This document shows, piece after piece, positions 8,709-17,641 of a stretch of DNA of 64,000 bases. The DNA lies in the NCBI GenBank assembly GCA_021774335.1, contig JAJFJD010000043.1, positions 124,001 to 188,000 of the forward strand. Direction: 5' to 3'. Numbering within the stretch: position 1 is the first letter of the stretch; each line of letters starts with the position of its first letter. Both the position numbers and the translations under genes were made by a program. The stretch is from Alphaproteobacteria bacterium (GTDB lineage: Bacteria; Pseudomonadota; Alphaproteobacteria; UBA8366). The notes beneath the pieces were generated by a model, which ran no database searches, was not told the DNA's origin, and was given only the letters and a program-made list of their open reading frames with translations.

Positions 8709-8732
8709 TAGACAACCATTCGGGAGGTGAGC

Positions 8733-9719
8733 ATGGCAATTCAAACGACGACGATCGGCAGTTATCCGAAGCCGGACTATCTGCGCATTCCGCCCTTCGT
8801 GCCGAAACACCCCGACCCAACCGAACGCTATACAGCCTATCTGGCGGCGCGGACGGCCGAGGATGACGCGCTCCTTGAGCGGGCGACGCACGAGAACGTG
8901 CGCCATCAGGTGGATGCGGGGATCGATATCCCGACGGACGGGGAAACACCGCGGTCGCATTACGTGCACTATCACTTGCGGCATCTCGGCGGGATCGACT
9001 TCGAGAACCTGTCGGACCGGGTGACACGGGGCGGTGCGTGGAAAGCGAAATTCCCGACCGTGGTGGGCAAGATCACGACGGGGCCGCATTTCCTGGCCGA
9101 CGACTGGAAGCGCGCACAGGCAGCAACGGACAAACCCGTCAAGATCACCATGCCGGGGCCGATGACCATCGTCGACTCGACGGTCGATGCGCATTACCAG
9201 GACCAAGCGGCGCTGGCGGCCGACCTGGCGGACGCGTTGAACTACGAGGCGAAATCGCTGGCCGCCGCCGGGTGCCGCTATATCCAGATCGATGAGCCGG
9301 TCTTCGCCCGCCGCGCGGAGGCGGCAATGGACTGGGGCCTATCGACGCTGGCGCGCGCCTTCGACGGCATTGACCCGGCGGTCACGCGCGCGGTGCATAT
9401 CTGCTGCGGTTATCCGTCGGCGGTCGACCTTGAGGATTTCCCGAAAGCGCCCCGCGAGTCCTACTTTCAACTGGCGAAGGGCCTCGACGATCTTGCGATC
9501 GACTGCGTCTCCATCGAGGACGCGCATCGCTACAACGACCTCGCCCTGTTGCGCGCCTTCGAACAAACCAGCGTCATCCTCGGTACGGTGCAGATTGCGG
9601 CGACCCGGATTGAGACGGCAGAAGAAGTCCGAGCCCGGCTGACGGACGCGCTGAAACACATCGACGCCGACCGGCTGATCGCCGGTCCGGACTGCGGACT
9701 CGCCATGCTCGACCGCTAA
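8733..9719 (+). CDS. Stand-alone MetE-like catalytic domain (zinc methyltransferase family)
   Basis: A 328-residue protein equal to the C-terminal half of cobalamin-independent methionine synthase. All four zinc ligands can be placed: H222 and C224 (VHICCGYP), E262 (SIEDAHRY) and C321 (GPDCGLAML). The N-terminal folate-binding half of true MetE is absent. Such short forms transfer methyl groups from other donors or act in methylated-compound catabolism. The start at 8733 follows GGGAGG; a GTG six bases earlier overlaps that site. Its position directly behind dctM suggests that it processes the imported compound, but this is inference. Confidence 0.8.
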   Translation: MAIQTTTIGSYPKPDYLRIPPFVPKHPDPTERYTAYLAARTAEDDALLERATHENVRHQVDAGIDIPTDGETPRSHYVHYHLRHLGGIDFENLSDRVTRGGAWKAKFPTVVGKITTGPHFLADDWKRAQAATDKPVKITMPGPMTIVDSTVDAHYQDQAALAADLADALNYEAKSLAAAGCRYIQIDEPVFARRAEAAMDWGLSTLARAFDGIDPAVTRAVHICCGYPSAVDLEDFPKAPRESYFQLAKGLDDLAIDCVSIEDAHRYNDLALLRAFEQTSVILGTVQIAATRIETAEEVRARLTDALKHIDADRLIAGPDCGLAMLDR

Positions 9720-9754
9720 ACGGTGTTCGCCAAGCTCAGCAATATGTGCGCGGC

Positions 9755-9784
9755 GGCGCGGTCGCTCTAGAACGCGACCGCGCC
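9755..9784. terminator. Hairpin between convergent genes
   Basis: An 11-base perfect stem (9755-9765 with 9774-9784) with an 8-base loop sits between the MetE-like gene and the oppositely oriented aldehyde dehydrogenase gene. It has no clear U-run, but the position fits a bidirectional transcription stop. Confidence 0.5.
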
Positions 9785-9792
9785 TGCGTGCC

Positions 9793-11253
9793 CTACCACC
9801 GCATGTGGACGTTCTTGATCCGGGTGTAGCTGAGCATTTCGTCGAAGCATTCTTCCTGGCCGAGGCCGCTCGACTTCCAGCCGCCGTAGGGCGCGCCAAG
9901 ATAGCGGCCGTTGGCGTTGATCCACATGTAGCCGGCTTCGACCCGCTCCACGGTTTCCATCGCCGTGCGGTAGGACTCGGTCACCACTAATGCGGTCAGA
10001 CCGTATTCCAGACCGTTCACCTCGGACAGCATCGTCTCGTAGTCGTTCCAGGTGATGATCGACATGACCGGACCGAAGATTTCCTCGCGGGCAATCCGCA
10101 TGTTCGACGTAACACCGTCAAAGACGGTCGGCTGCACGAAGAAGCCGTTGGCCAGTTCCGGCGCGTCGGGTGCGCCGCCGCCGGTCAGCAGCTTGGCGCC
10201 TTCGGAAATCCCGGCGTCAATCAGGCCGGTGACCCGCTTGTGCTGGCGATCGGAAACGATCGGACCTAATTCCTTATCGTCCTGCCATGGCAGGCCGACC
10301 GGCAGCGCTTCGGCCAGTTTGGTCAGTTCGGCCGCGACCGCGTCATGCAGATATTCATGCACAAAGACACGCGAGGTCGAGCTGCAGGACTGGCCCTGAC
10401 GGTTCAGGTTCATGCCCTTCACGGCAAGCGACGCCGCCTGCTTCGGATCGGCGTCCGGGAAGATGATGATCGGGTTCTTGCCGCCGAGTTCCAGACTGAC
10501 ATGCTTGAGGTCATCCGCCGCAGCCTTGGCGATCGCCTTGCCCGTCGCGACCGAGCCTACGACACCGACGCGCCGTACGTCCGGATGCGTGACCATGGCA
10601 TTGCCGGTTACGGCATCGCCAGTGACCACGTTGACCACGCCCGGCGGCAGCACTTCGTCACAGATTTCCGCGAAGCGCAGGCTCGACAGTGGCGCCTGCT
10701 CCGACGCTTTGACGACGACCGTGTTGCCGGTCGCGAGTGGTGCGGCCGATTTCTCGGCGCAGAAACGGAAGGGATGGTTGAACGGATTGATCTTCGCGAC
10801 CACGCCATAGGGCTGGCGACGCGTGAAGTTCAGATGGCCCGGCTCCTGCGAGAAGGTCTCGCCCTTTACCTCACGGACCAACCCCGCGAAATAGCGCAGC
10901 GTATCGGTCGTCCAATCCACATCGCCGACCATTCCCGCAAGCTTGTTACCGGAATCGACACAGTCCATCATGCCCAGTTGATCGCGGTTGGCATCCAGCC
11001 GATCGGCCAATTTCTCCAAAAGGGAGGCCCGCTCGGTGATCGGGGTACGGCTCCAATCCTTGAAAGCGGTCTTCGCCGCCGCAACCGCGCGATCGACATC
11101 GCTTTCGTCGGCCATCGGTACTTCGCCGAGATCTTCGCCGGTCGACGGATTGATCGTCCCAAAGGTCTTTCCGGACGCGCTCTCCTGCCATTCACCACCG
11201 ATATAGAGGCCTTTCGGTGAAAACCCGAGGTCGGGGCTCTTTTGATCTGTCAT
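9793..11253 (-). CDS. phnY: Aldehyde dehydrogenase, probable phosphonoacetaldehyde dehydrogenase
   Basis: A 486-residue NAD(P)-dependent aldehyde dehydrogenase. Catalytic residues visible are N159 (NPFNHP), K182, E255 (LELGGKNP) and C290 (GQSCSS). It is the last gene of the phosphonate operon, 17 bases after the alcohol dehydrogenase. Next to phosphonoacetate hydrolase, the natural role is oxidation of phosphonoacetaldehyde to phosphonoacetate, as PhnY does in Sinorhizobium. The enzyme family is certain. The phosphonate substrate comes from context, so the gene symbol is tentative. Confidence 0.85.
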   Translation of the reverse strand: MTDQKSPDLGFSPKGLYIGGEWQESASGKTFGTINPSTGEDLGEVPMADESDVDRAVAAAKTAFKDWSRTPITERASLLEKLADRLDANRDQLGMMDCVDSGNKLAGMVGDVDWTTDTLRYFAGLVREVKGETFSQEPGHLNFTRRQPYGVVAKINPFNHPFRFCAEKSAAPLATGNTVVVKASEQAPLSSLRFAEICDEVLPPGVVNVVTGDAVTGNAMVTHPDVRRVGVVGSVATGKAIAKAAADDLKHVSLELGGKNPIIIFPDADPKQAASLAVKGMNLNRQGQSCSSTSRVFVHEYLHDAVAAELTKLAEALPVGLPWQDDKELGPIVSDRQHKRVTGLIDAGISEGAKLLTGGGAPDAPELANGFFVQPTVFDGVTSNMRIAREEIFGPVMSIITWNDYETMLSEVNGLEYGLTALVVTESYRTAMETVERVEAGYMWINANGRYLGAPYGGWKSSGLGQEECFDEMLSYTRIKNVHMRW

Positions 11254-11270
11254 TATTCTGCTCCTGTTCC

Positions 11271-12365
11271 CTAAGGTACGATGGCGGCCCGCAGCACCGT
11301 CCGTTCGGTGGCGCAGGCGAATGCCTCGTCCAATTGATCGAGTGAAAATTTGGAATCGACCATTTCCGCGAACGGGAACCGCTCGCGGTTGGCCATCACA
11401 AAATCCAACGCCTGAATGAGATGGCGCGGATGATAATTATGAACGCCCTTGATATTGATCCAGCCGCGTAGGATGGCGTTGCCGTCCAACGTGAAGTTCG
11501 AGTCCGGATTGACCAGACCGCCGATCACATAATGCCCGCCAACCCTCAGCATACGGATGCCGACCGGCACCGCCTCGGGATAACCGCACACCTCGATGCA
11601 AACATCGGCGCCATCCGGCGGACAGTCGGCGCGCACGGCGGCGACCAGCTCGTCCTCGCTCATGGCCGAGATGTCGTAGGTAACATCGGCGCCGAATTTC
11701 TTCGCCAGCGACAGCCGGTCCGCCACGGCGTCCAACCCGATCACGCGGCGCGCGCCGCGCGCCTTGGCAATGGCGCAACCATAGAGTCCGAGCAGCCCGA
11801 GCCCCTGCACGACGACGGTGCCGCCGACATCGATCTTCGCCGCCTCGGTCACCGAGATCATTGTGGCCACCCCGCAGTTGAGCGGCGTTGCCTCCTCATC
11901 GGAAATCTCATCCGGCAACTTGAGGATTCCCGTGCCCGGCAGGATGTAGCAATAGTCCGCGAACCCGCCGAGGAAATGCGGATCGTCCTCGACCAAGTCA
12001 TGACCGTATTTGCGTAGGCCCGGCGACTTCTGCGGCATGTCATGGACGTCGCGGTAGTAGGAGTCGCCATGGTGGAAAAATTCGGTCCAGGTCACCCGGT
12101 CGCCCACGGCCAGCACATCACCGCGCATATCGTGGGTTATGGTCTCGCCGAGCTGTTCAATCACGCCGATGATCTCGTGCCCGAGAATGCCGGGACACGG
12201 GTTCGGCCGATGCCCGAGATAAGAGTGGATATCGGACCGGCAGATCGTGGACATGGTGATGCGGGCGAGTACCTCGTCCGGCTTCACGTCCCGGACCGGG
12301 TATTCCCGAATCACGAATGGTGTATTGGGGGCGTCGTAAACGACGGCCCGTCCGGTCTTCGCCAT
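11271..12365 (-). CDS. Zinc-binding alcohol dehydrogenase of the phosphonate operon
   Basis: A 364-residue medium-chain dehydrogenase. Catalytic zinc ligands C42 (TICRSD) and H63-E64 (LGHEIIG) are present. The nucleotide motif GLGLLG is in VVQGLGLLGLYG. It resembles the putative alcohol dehydrogenase found near phosphonate catabolism genes (TIGR03366 group). The four-cysteine structural-zinc lobe common in this superfamily is missing; the corresponding stretch (residues 93-129) holds no cysteine. It lies 19 bases after phnA. It may oxidise a hydroxyalkyl phosphonate to the aldehyde used by the next gene; that reaction is inference. Confidence 0.82.
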   Translation of the reverse strand: MAKTGRAVVYDAPNTPFVIREYPVRDVKPDEVLARITMSTICRSDIHSYLGHRPNPCPGILGHEIIGVIEQLGETITHDMRGDVLAVGDRVTWTEFFHHGDSYYRDVHDMPQKSPGLRKYGHDLVEDDPHFLGGFADYCYILPGTGILKLPDEISDEEATPLNCGVATMISVTEAAKIDVGGTVVVQGLGLLGLYGCAIAKARGARRVIGLDAVADRLSLAKKFGADVTYDISAMSEDELVAAVRADCPPDGADVCIEVCGYPEAVPVGIRMLRVGGHYVIGGLVNPDSNFTLDGNAILRGWINIKGVHNYHPRHLIQALDFVMANRERFPFAEMVDSKFSLDQLDEAFACATERTVLRAAIVP

Positions 12366-12384
12366 CAGCGAATCCTCCGTTTCT

Positions 12385-13638
12385 TCAGTTCACGCCGTTG
12401 AGGGCGAAATCAAACAGCTCATGGCTGCGCAGCCCACCGGCCGCACCCCGCGCCGCATAGGTCTCGTTCAGCGGCTCGCTGATGACGAAGGGCACGTTCG
12501 CTTCGAATAGGCTGCCATGGGTGCGCAGGCGCGTGCCCTTGAGCGCAGACAGATCGTGATCGACCTGACGGCCGCCGATGACGGTTTTCTTATCACCCAA
12601 CACGGCGACATCGCCTTCGCGGTCGAGCGGCTGTTCCAATTCCTTGACCACCTGCTCGGCGGACCAAACATTTGCAAGGCCGGGCACGCCGTCGATGGCG
12701 CCGATCACGCTGTCCGCAGACGTGTCGTTGTGGCAATACACCCGGACGAACCCGCCGAGCGCACCGTGATGCCCGACGAATGCGTCGGTGATCGGGCAGA
12801 TGACGGTGCATGCGCCCTCACCCAAGGCCCCATCCAGGATATCCTGGAGCCAGACGACGTTCGGCTCGCCGTTCTCGTCAGCCTTGTCGCCCATGCCATG
12901 ATCGGCAGTCAGCGCAACAACGGCGCCGAGTTCCTGCAACCGCCCGAAGCGCGCATCGAGATCGCGATAGAACTGGTCGGCAACCGGCGTGCCGGGCGCA
13001 TGGGTGTGCTGGATGAAATCGGTCAACGATAGATACAAAATATCCGGCCGCCGTTCTTCGAGCAGCTTGATGCCCGCGTCGAGCACGAACAGCGATAGCT
13101 CCGCCGAATACATGTCCGGGTGCGGTTGCCCGACATAGTCGAGGACATTCTCGATCCCGTTCTCGGCCATCGTGCATTGGTCGGCAAACTGCGCCGAGAA
13201 ACTGACCGAGCCGTTCGACAGGTCCATGTCTTTCTGCAATTGCTGGCGCAGCTTGTCCTTGGCGGTCACCGACGCGACTTTCAGGCCGTGGCGCGAGAAT
13301 TCCGACATTACAGACCGCGCGCGCAATAGTTCCGGCCCGGTCATTACGACCGGCTCGTTGGTCGCTCGGTCGAGATAGAAGTTGCCCGAGATACCGTGCA
13401 CTTCCGGCTCGGTCCCGGTGACGATCGACATGTTGTTCGGACAGGTGAAGCTGGGCATGCTGCCCCGCGCGACGGCGTAGAACCCTTCCTTCATGAAGCG
13501 TTCGATGTTCGGGATGATCCCGGACTTAAGGCCGTGATCGAAATACTCCGGATCGCCACCGTCGATGCACACGACCGCGACCGGCCGTGTCGGTTTGGCA
13601 TAGGTGATGCCGTTCAGGTCAATATTGTCACTGCTCAT
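12385..13638 (-). CDS. phnA: Phosphonoacetate hydrolase
   Basis: A 417-residue alkaline-phosphatase-superfamily enzyme that cleaves phosphonoacetate to acetate and phosphate using two zinc ions. The metal site and nucleophile can be traced. D26 (CIDGGDP) and the nucleophilic T65 (PSFTCPNN) match D29 and T68 of Sinorhizobium PhnA. Downstream are D-x3-H in LTDFIQHTHA, the DH pair in TADHGMGDK and the His in RTHGSLFEANVPF. The length fits (424 in Sinorhizobium). It lies 69 bases after the second permease gene. This is the key marker that the operon degrades a C2 phosphonate to acetate. Confidence 0.93.
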   Translation of the reverse strand: MSSDNIDLNGITYAKPTRPVAVVCIDGGDPEYFDHGLKSGIIPNIERFMKEGFYAVARGSMPSFTCPNNMSIVTGTEPEVHGISGNFYLDRATNEPVVMTGPELLRARSVMSEFSRHGLKVASVTAKDKLRQQLQKDMDLSNGSVSFSAQFADQCTMAENGIENVLDYVGQPHPDMYSAELSLFVLDAGIKLLEERRPDILYLSLTDFIQHTHAPGTPVADQFYRDLDARFGRLQELGAVVALTADHGMGDKADENGEPNVVWLQDILDGALGEGACTVICPITDAFVGHHGALGGFVRVYCHNDTSADSVIGAIDGVPGLANVWSAEQVVKELEQPLDREGDVAVLGDKKTVIGGRQVDHDLSALKGTRLRTHGSLFEANVPFVISEPLNETYAARGAAGGLRSHELFDFALNGVN

Positions 13639-13707
13639 GTAAAGGGTCTCCTAATTTCAATCTTTCGAAGCATGGGGGAAGCCATGCAATGGTTTCTAAG
13701 GCTCCGC

Positions 13708-14556
13708 TCATTTCATCTTCATGACAAAGTTCCGCGCCCAGGCCGAGAGCACTTCGGAAATCAGCACGAGCACGATGATCGAGAGGATGATTGCCGCCAC
13801 CCGCTCGGTCTCGATCTGCATAACGTTGCGCTTGAGGTACCAGCCCATGCCGCCGGCGCCGAAGAACCCGACCACCGTGGCGGCGCGAAAGGCGACATCC
13901 CAGGTGTAGATGCCGATACCGGTGAAGGCGACGCGCACCTGCGGAAAGACGCCGAACACCATGACCTGGAACAGATTGGCGCCGGTCGCCCACATCGCCT
14001 CGACCGGGCCCATGTCGATCGCCTCGATCTCTTCGGCGAACAGCTTGGCCGCAAACCCGGCGCTGAACAGGGTCAATGCCAACACGCCGGGAAGCATCCC
14101 GAAGCCGAGGATCGACACGAAGAGGATCGTCCAGATCGTTTCATGCACAGCGCGGCAGCACATGCTGGCGAACCGCGCGCCGGGATATACGAACAACCGG
14201 CTTGGCGTCATGTTGTAGGCGGCGAACCAGGCCAGCGGAATCGTGATCAGAAGGCCGAACAACGCGCCCAGATAGGCCATCTGGATGGTTTCGATGACGG
14301 AGCCGATATAGTCGACGTCCATGATGTATTCGATGTCGGCCGGGTAATAGCGGTTGGCGAGAATCTCGCCCATCCGGCCGAACATGCCGAACACCCGGTC
14401 GAGTGGGATGTTCAGGTATTCGATGCTGTAGACGATAACCGTGAACGCGATCAGCCACGATCCGTAGGAAATCAGCGATTGCGGATAGCGGAAGCGGCGC
14501 CATTTGCGCGGTGATCCGGCGACCGTCGGTGAACGCGCTATGTCCTGTGATCGCAT
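13708..14556 (-). CDS. phnE: Phosphonate ABC transporter permease (second)
   Basis: A 282-residue inner-membrane permease with about six helices. The EAA-type loop is recognisable as IEAIDMGPVEAMWATGANLFQVMVFGVFPQV. It shares its layout with the permease encoded 10 bases upstream, and the two probably form a heterodimer. With PhnC and PhnD it imports phosphonate. The start at 14556 gives the usual N-terminal cytoplasmic stretch before the first helix. Confidence 0.9.
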   Translation of the reverse strand: MRSQDIARSPTVAGSPRKWRRFRYPQSLISYGSWLIAFTVIVYSIEYLNIPLDRVFGMFGRMGEILANRYYPADIEYIMDVDYIGSVIETIQMAYLGALFGLLITIPLAWFAAYNMTPSRLFVYPGARFASMCCRAVHETIWTILFVSILGFGMLPGVLALTLFSAGFAAKLFAEEIEAIDMGPVEAMWATGANLFQVMVFGVFPQVRVAFTGIGIYTWDVAFRAATVVGFFGAGGMGWYLKRNVMQIETERVAAIILSIIVLVLISEVLSAWARNFVMKMK

Positions 14557-14566
14557 CGCCCGCCCC

Positions 14567-15400
14567 TCAGATCATCCGCCGGCGGATCGCGTGCGAAATC
14601 GCCTCGCCGAGCACAATGATGATCAGGATCGCGAGGATCACCGTGGTCACCCCGTGATGGTTGAACGTGTTCATCTGCCGGAAGAAGACGAGGCCGAGCC
14701 CGCCAGCCCCAACCAGCCCCAAGATCGCAGACCGCCGGATATTGATCTCCCATTCGAAGATCACGACGCCGATGACCTGTGGCAATACCTGCGGCAGAAC
14801 CGCGTAGAGAAAGACCTGGAACGGCCCGCCGCCGACGGCGCGGATCGCCTCGACCGGGCCAGGGTCGATATCCTCGATCGCCTCGGCCGACATCTTCGCG
14901 ATGAAGCCGACCGACCGCACGGCGATGGCGAAGACGCCCGCCATGGCGCCCAGTCCCATAACCGCGACAAAGAACAGCGCCCAGACAATCTCGTGGATCG
15001 ATCGGCTCAGCGTCATCATGAGACGCGCCAAGGGGTAGGTGATCGGCTTGAACGGCGTGATGTTCATCGCGCCGAACCAGGCAGCCGGAATGCAGATGAG
15101 CGCACCCAGAAAAGTGCCGAGGCAGGCAATCAACAGCGTTTCGATCGCCGGGCCGAGCAGCGTGGGAAACAACTCGAAATCGATCCCGATGAACCGGTTG
15201 GTCGCTTCCAGCACGTTGCCGATGCTGCCCATCCGTTCCCAATCGGTATCCTTGACGACGGTGACGTCGACGCTCCACACCACCAGCGCCAGTAGCACCG
15301 CGGTCACGACGGCGGAGATCGTCCGCTTGCGCCGCCGCATCGCAAGGACCGCTTCCGTCGTCAGGGAATGGCCCGCTGTGTCGGTCGATGCAGTCATCAT
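14567..15400 (-). CDS. phnE: Phosphonate ABC transporter permease (first)
   Basis: A 277-residue permease with about six transmembrane helices and the EAA loop IEDIDPGPVEAIRAVGGGPFQVFLYAVLPQV, which contacts PhnC. It starts 6 bases after the ATPase gene ends. It is paralogous to the adjacent permease, which suggests a duplicated phnE forming a heterodimeric channel, as in other phnCDEE operons. A second ATG one codon inside (15397) could also serve. Confidence 0.9.
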   Translation of the reverse strand: MMTASTDTAGHSLTTEAVLAMRRRKRTISAVVTAVLLALVVWSVDVTVVKDTDWERMGSIGNVLEATNRFIGIDFELFPTLLGPAIETLLIACLGTFLGALICIPAAWFGAMNITPFKPITYPLARLMMTLSRSIHEIVWALFFVAVMGLGAMAGVFAIAVRSVGFIAKMSAEAIEDIDPGPVEAIRAVGGGPFQVFLYAVLPQVLPQVIGVVIFEWEINIRRSAILGLVGAGGLGLVFFRQMNTFNHHGVTTVILAILIIIVLGEAISHAIRRRMI

Positions 15401-15406
15401 CGTCTC

Positions 15407-16159
15407 TTACAGAACTTCCATGGCGTAAATTTCGTCGAGCTTCGCCTCGTTCATCTGCTCCGTCGGGCCGGCGAACATGGTGACGCCGTCCTGCAGCCCG
15501 ATGATCTTGTTGCAAAACTCCATTGCCAGTTTCACGTCATGGATGTTGCAGAGGCAGGGGACGTTCAGTTCCTCCGCCATCGACTTGACGAGGCCCATGA
15601 TCTCTTTCGAGATCTTGGGATCGAGCGCCGAGGTCGGCTCGTCGAGCAGCATCAGTTTCGGGTTCTGCATCAGCGCTCGGGCGATGCCGACCCGCTGCCG
15701 TTGGCCGCCCGACAACTCGTCCGCCCGCTTGTCGACATGGTCGGAGAGGCCGACCCGGTCCAGCAGCTTCAGCGCGTGATCGATATCATCGCGCGGGAAG
15801 GCGCGGAACAACGTCCGCAGATTGCCGGTGTAGCCGAGCCGCCCGGACAATACGTTGTCCATCACGCTCATCCGGTTGATGAGGTTGAATTCCTGAAAGA
15901 TCATGCCGATGTCGCGGCGCGCGCGGCGCAAGCCCTTCCCGGACAGCGTCGTCATCTCACGCCCGTCGAAGACGATTCTGCCCGACGTCGGCGTGACCAG
16001 CCGGTTGATGCAACGGATCAACGTCGATTTGCCGGCGCCGCTCGGGCCGATGATGGCGAAGAAATCATCGCCTTCGACGTCGAACGAAATTCCTTTGAGG
16101 ATGTCCGGACCCTTCGCGCTATACCGCGCGTGCAAGTTCGACACTTCCAAGACTGACAT
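15407..16159 (-). CDS. phnC: Phosphonate ABC transporter ATP-binding protein
   Basis: A 250-residue ABC ATPase. Walker A is GPSGAGKST at 38-46, the signature LSGGQRQRVGIARAL is present, and Walker B is LMLLDEPTSALDP. It energises the two PhnE permeases encoded next to it. It is separated from phnD by about 109 bases that hold a GC-rich hairpin. Assignment as PhnC rests on family likeness and on the phnD/phnE/phnA context. Confidence 0.92.
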   Translation of the reverse strand: MSVLEVSNLHARYSAKGPDILKGISFDVEGDDFFAIIGPSGAGKSTLIRCINRLVTPTSGRIVFDGREMTTLSGKGLRRARRDIGMIFQEFNLINRMSVMDNVLSGRLGYTGNLRTLFRAFPRDDIDHALKLLDRVGLSDHVDKRADELSGGQRQRVGIARALMQNPKLMLLDEPTSALDPKISKEIMGLVKSMAEELNVPCLCNIHDVKLAMEFCNKIIGLQDGVTMFAGPTEQMNEAKLDEIYAMEVL

Positions 16160-16217
16160 ATCCGATTTTCCTGCCTAGTCGACGAGCACGGCAACCACCG
16201 CCGCGGCGGGGAAGAAG

Positions 16218-16259
16218 CGGCCGGCGCCACCCAAAGGCGTGAAGGGCGTGCGCCGGCCG
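16218..16259 (-). promoter_or_regulatory. Intercistronic stem-loop between phnD and phnC
   Basis: CGGCCGGCGC (16218-16227) and GCGCCGGCCG (16250-16259) are perfect 10-base inverted arms around 22 bases. The hairpin sits just after the phnD stop codon in the message. Like the dctP hairpin, it probably sets a higher level of the binding protein than of downstream subunits. No U-run is present. Confidence 0.55.
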
Positions 16260-16268
16260 AAGGACCAA

Positions 16269-17216
16269 CTAGCCTTTTTTCTTCTTCTTTCGGGCGTCCT
16301 TAGCTTTCTTGAGGTCGCGGATAATGTCGTAGTCCGACGACTTCATCGGGACGAACTTGTCGGATTTGACGTTATCCAGGAACTTCTTCGCGTCGCCCGT
16401 TTTCGTCAATCCGAGGAAGGTCTCGCGAATGTTCTTTTTGACGTCCTCGCACAACGTGTTGCGGTAGACGAACGGATCCTGTGGGATCGGCGCCGACTGC
16501 CACAACACTTTTACGTCGGACAGCTTCATCTCACCCTTGTTCACCACGTTGTCGAACCGGTGCGTCGCGACGAAGGCGGCATCGACCTTGCCGTTGAACA
16601 CGGCAACCGACGACAGCTCATGGCTGCCGGTGTAGGCGACCTTGCCGAAGTATTTGTCGATATCCATGCCGACGACCTTCGAAAACACGATCCGCGGCAT
16701 CAGGTTGCCCGACGTGCTGCCTGGATCGGTCAATCCGACGGTCGCGCCCTTGAGAGATTTGATATCGGTGAATTTCGTGCCTGATTTCGAGACCAAGGCG
16801 GCGCGATATCCAGGGCCTTCTTCCTGCAGATGACCTTTCCGTTTCGCATAAGTGGCGAACACTTCCACGGTCGGATCTTTCGAATTTGCGATGACATACG
16901 TATACGGCCCAAGCACGGCGACATCGACGAATCTGCTGAGCAACCCTTCGACCACTGAGGCGTAGGAGGTCGGCATGAAGAATTGGATCTTCTTCCCCGT
17001 CAGCTTCGCCATACGGTCGGTCACCGGCTTGTAAAGCTGCAGCTCGGCGATGGTTTCTTCCGTCGGCACCATCGCGAAGGTGATCGCCTTGGGATTTTCG
17101 CATTGCGCCATCGCGGTTCCGGCGCCCGCCAACATCACGGTGGCCAAGGCCAAACCGCCGGCGAAACGCTTTCCGAATTGCGACCGAGATAGTCCTTTGT
17201 TCTGCGTCGTCTTCAT
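16269..17216 (-). CDS. phnD: Phosphonate ABC transporter substrate-binding protein
   Basis: A 315-residue periplasmic binding protein. The start at 17216 has a good TAGGGAGA site and yields a signal peptide ending AMA at residue 37; an in-frame ATG at 17261 would add 15 residues without a purpose. The mature part follows the PhnD family (FAMVPTEET near the N-terminus, then the TSYASVVEGL and GSTSGNLMPR ligand loops). The C-terminus is a lysine-rich tail with five Lys in a row, which is unusual. It is the first gene of the phosphonate operon. Confidence 0.9.
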   Translation of the reverse strand: MKTTQNKGLSRSQFGKRFAGGLALATVMLAGAGTAMAQCENPKAITFAMVPTEETIAELQLYKPVTDRMAKLTGKKIQFFMPTSYASVVEGLLSRFVDVAVLGPYTYVIANSKDPTVEVFATYAKRKGHLQEEGPGYRAALVSKSGTKFTDIKSLKGATVGLTDPGSTSGNLMPRIVFSKVVGMDIDKYFGKVAYTGSHELSSVAVFNGKVDAAFVATHRFDNVVNKGEMKLSDVKVLWQSAPIPQDPFVYRNTLCEDVKKNIRETFLGLTKTGDAKKFLDNVKSDKFVPMKSSDYDIIRDLKKAKDARKKKKKG

Positions 17217-17641
17217 TGGGTGTCTCCCTAATCTTGTGCCGGGCAGCCCATCGACGATCATTCAACCGTTCGATTGCTCCCCAATAACTCTTTTTATACA
17301 GGCACCACGTAACACTTTGTATGCCCTGGATTTCAGATACAGCTCGTGCGCTTTAGGACCGCGGCCCCCCTTGTCGATTGTCGGATTTGGAATGCAATTG
17401 GGCCGATCGGCCGGGTCGATGCTGCGATGGTGGGTCGATGCGATACTCGGGGCGGGCATATCCGCCACCTTGTTGCGACGACGGTCTTACGGCTCCGAGA
17501 GAGATGCCCACATCCGGCATTGTCACCCCTTCGCAGCCTGATTGACCGGCTGGCTGCGCACGATCCTGTATGCGTCGATGATCCTACGAACCCAACTATT
17601 GGACAAATAGAAAAAAAATATGGTATCTATTGATTTAACCA
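17217..17641. other. Divergent control region between phnD and the LysR gene
   Basis: This 425-base stretch has no gene I can support. It should hold both promoters. The phnD-proximal 130 bases are AT-rich and contain a TATAAA -10 candidate and a dyad. The middle (about 17350-17580) is GC-rich with no clear signal. The last 60 bases are AT-rich and lead into the regulator gene. Confidence 0.6.
17293..17341 (-). promoter_or_regulatory. Candidate phnD promoter with upstream dyad
   Basis: On the minus strand TATAAA (17298-17293) is a good -10, predicting a start near 17286, but no -35 is recognisable at 16-18 bases. A dyad TGTAT-N14-ATACA (17318-17341) is centred at about -43. A poor -35 with a dyad over it is what an activator-dependent promoter looks like, and the divergent LysR protein is the obvious activator. 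Confidence 0.35.

Noticed and set aside
7677..9206. A 509-residue open frame on the minus strand
   Set aside because: It is antisense to dctM and the MetE-like gene, and its composition (Arg, His, Gln, Asp) is typical of shadow frames.
13665..13690. A small hairpin (GCATGG...CCATGC) between the second phnE and phnA
   Set aside because: The stem is only 6 pairs and common by chance; it does not support a terminator inside the operon.
17262..17468. A 68-residue frame in the phnD-lysR gap
   Set aside because: It has no ribosome binding site or conserved pattern, and the region is needed for control of both genes.
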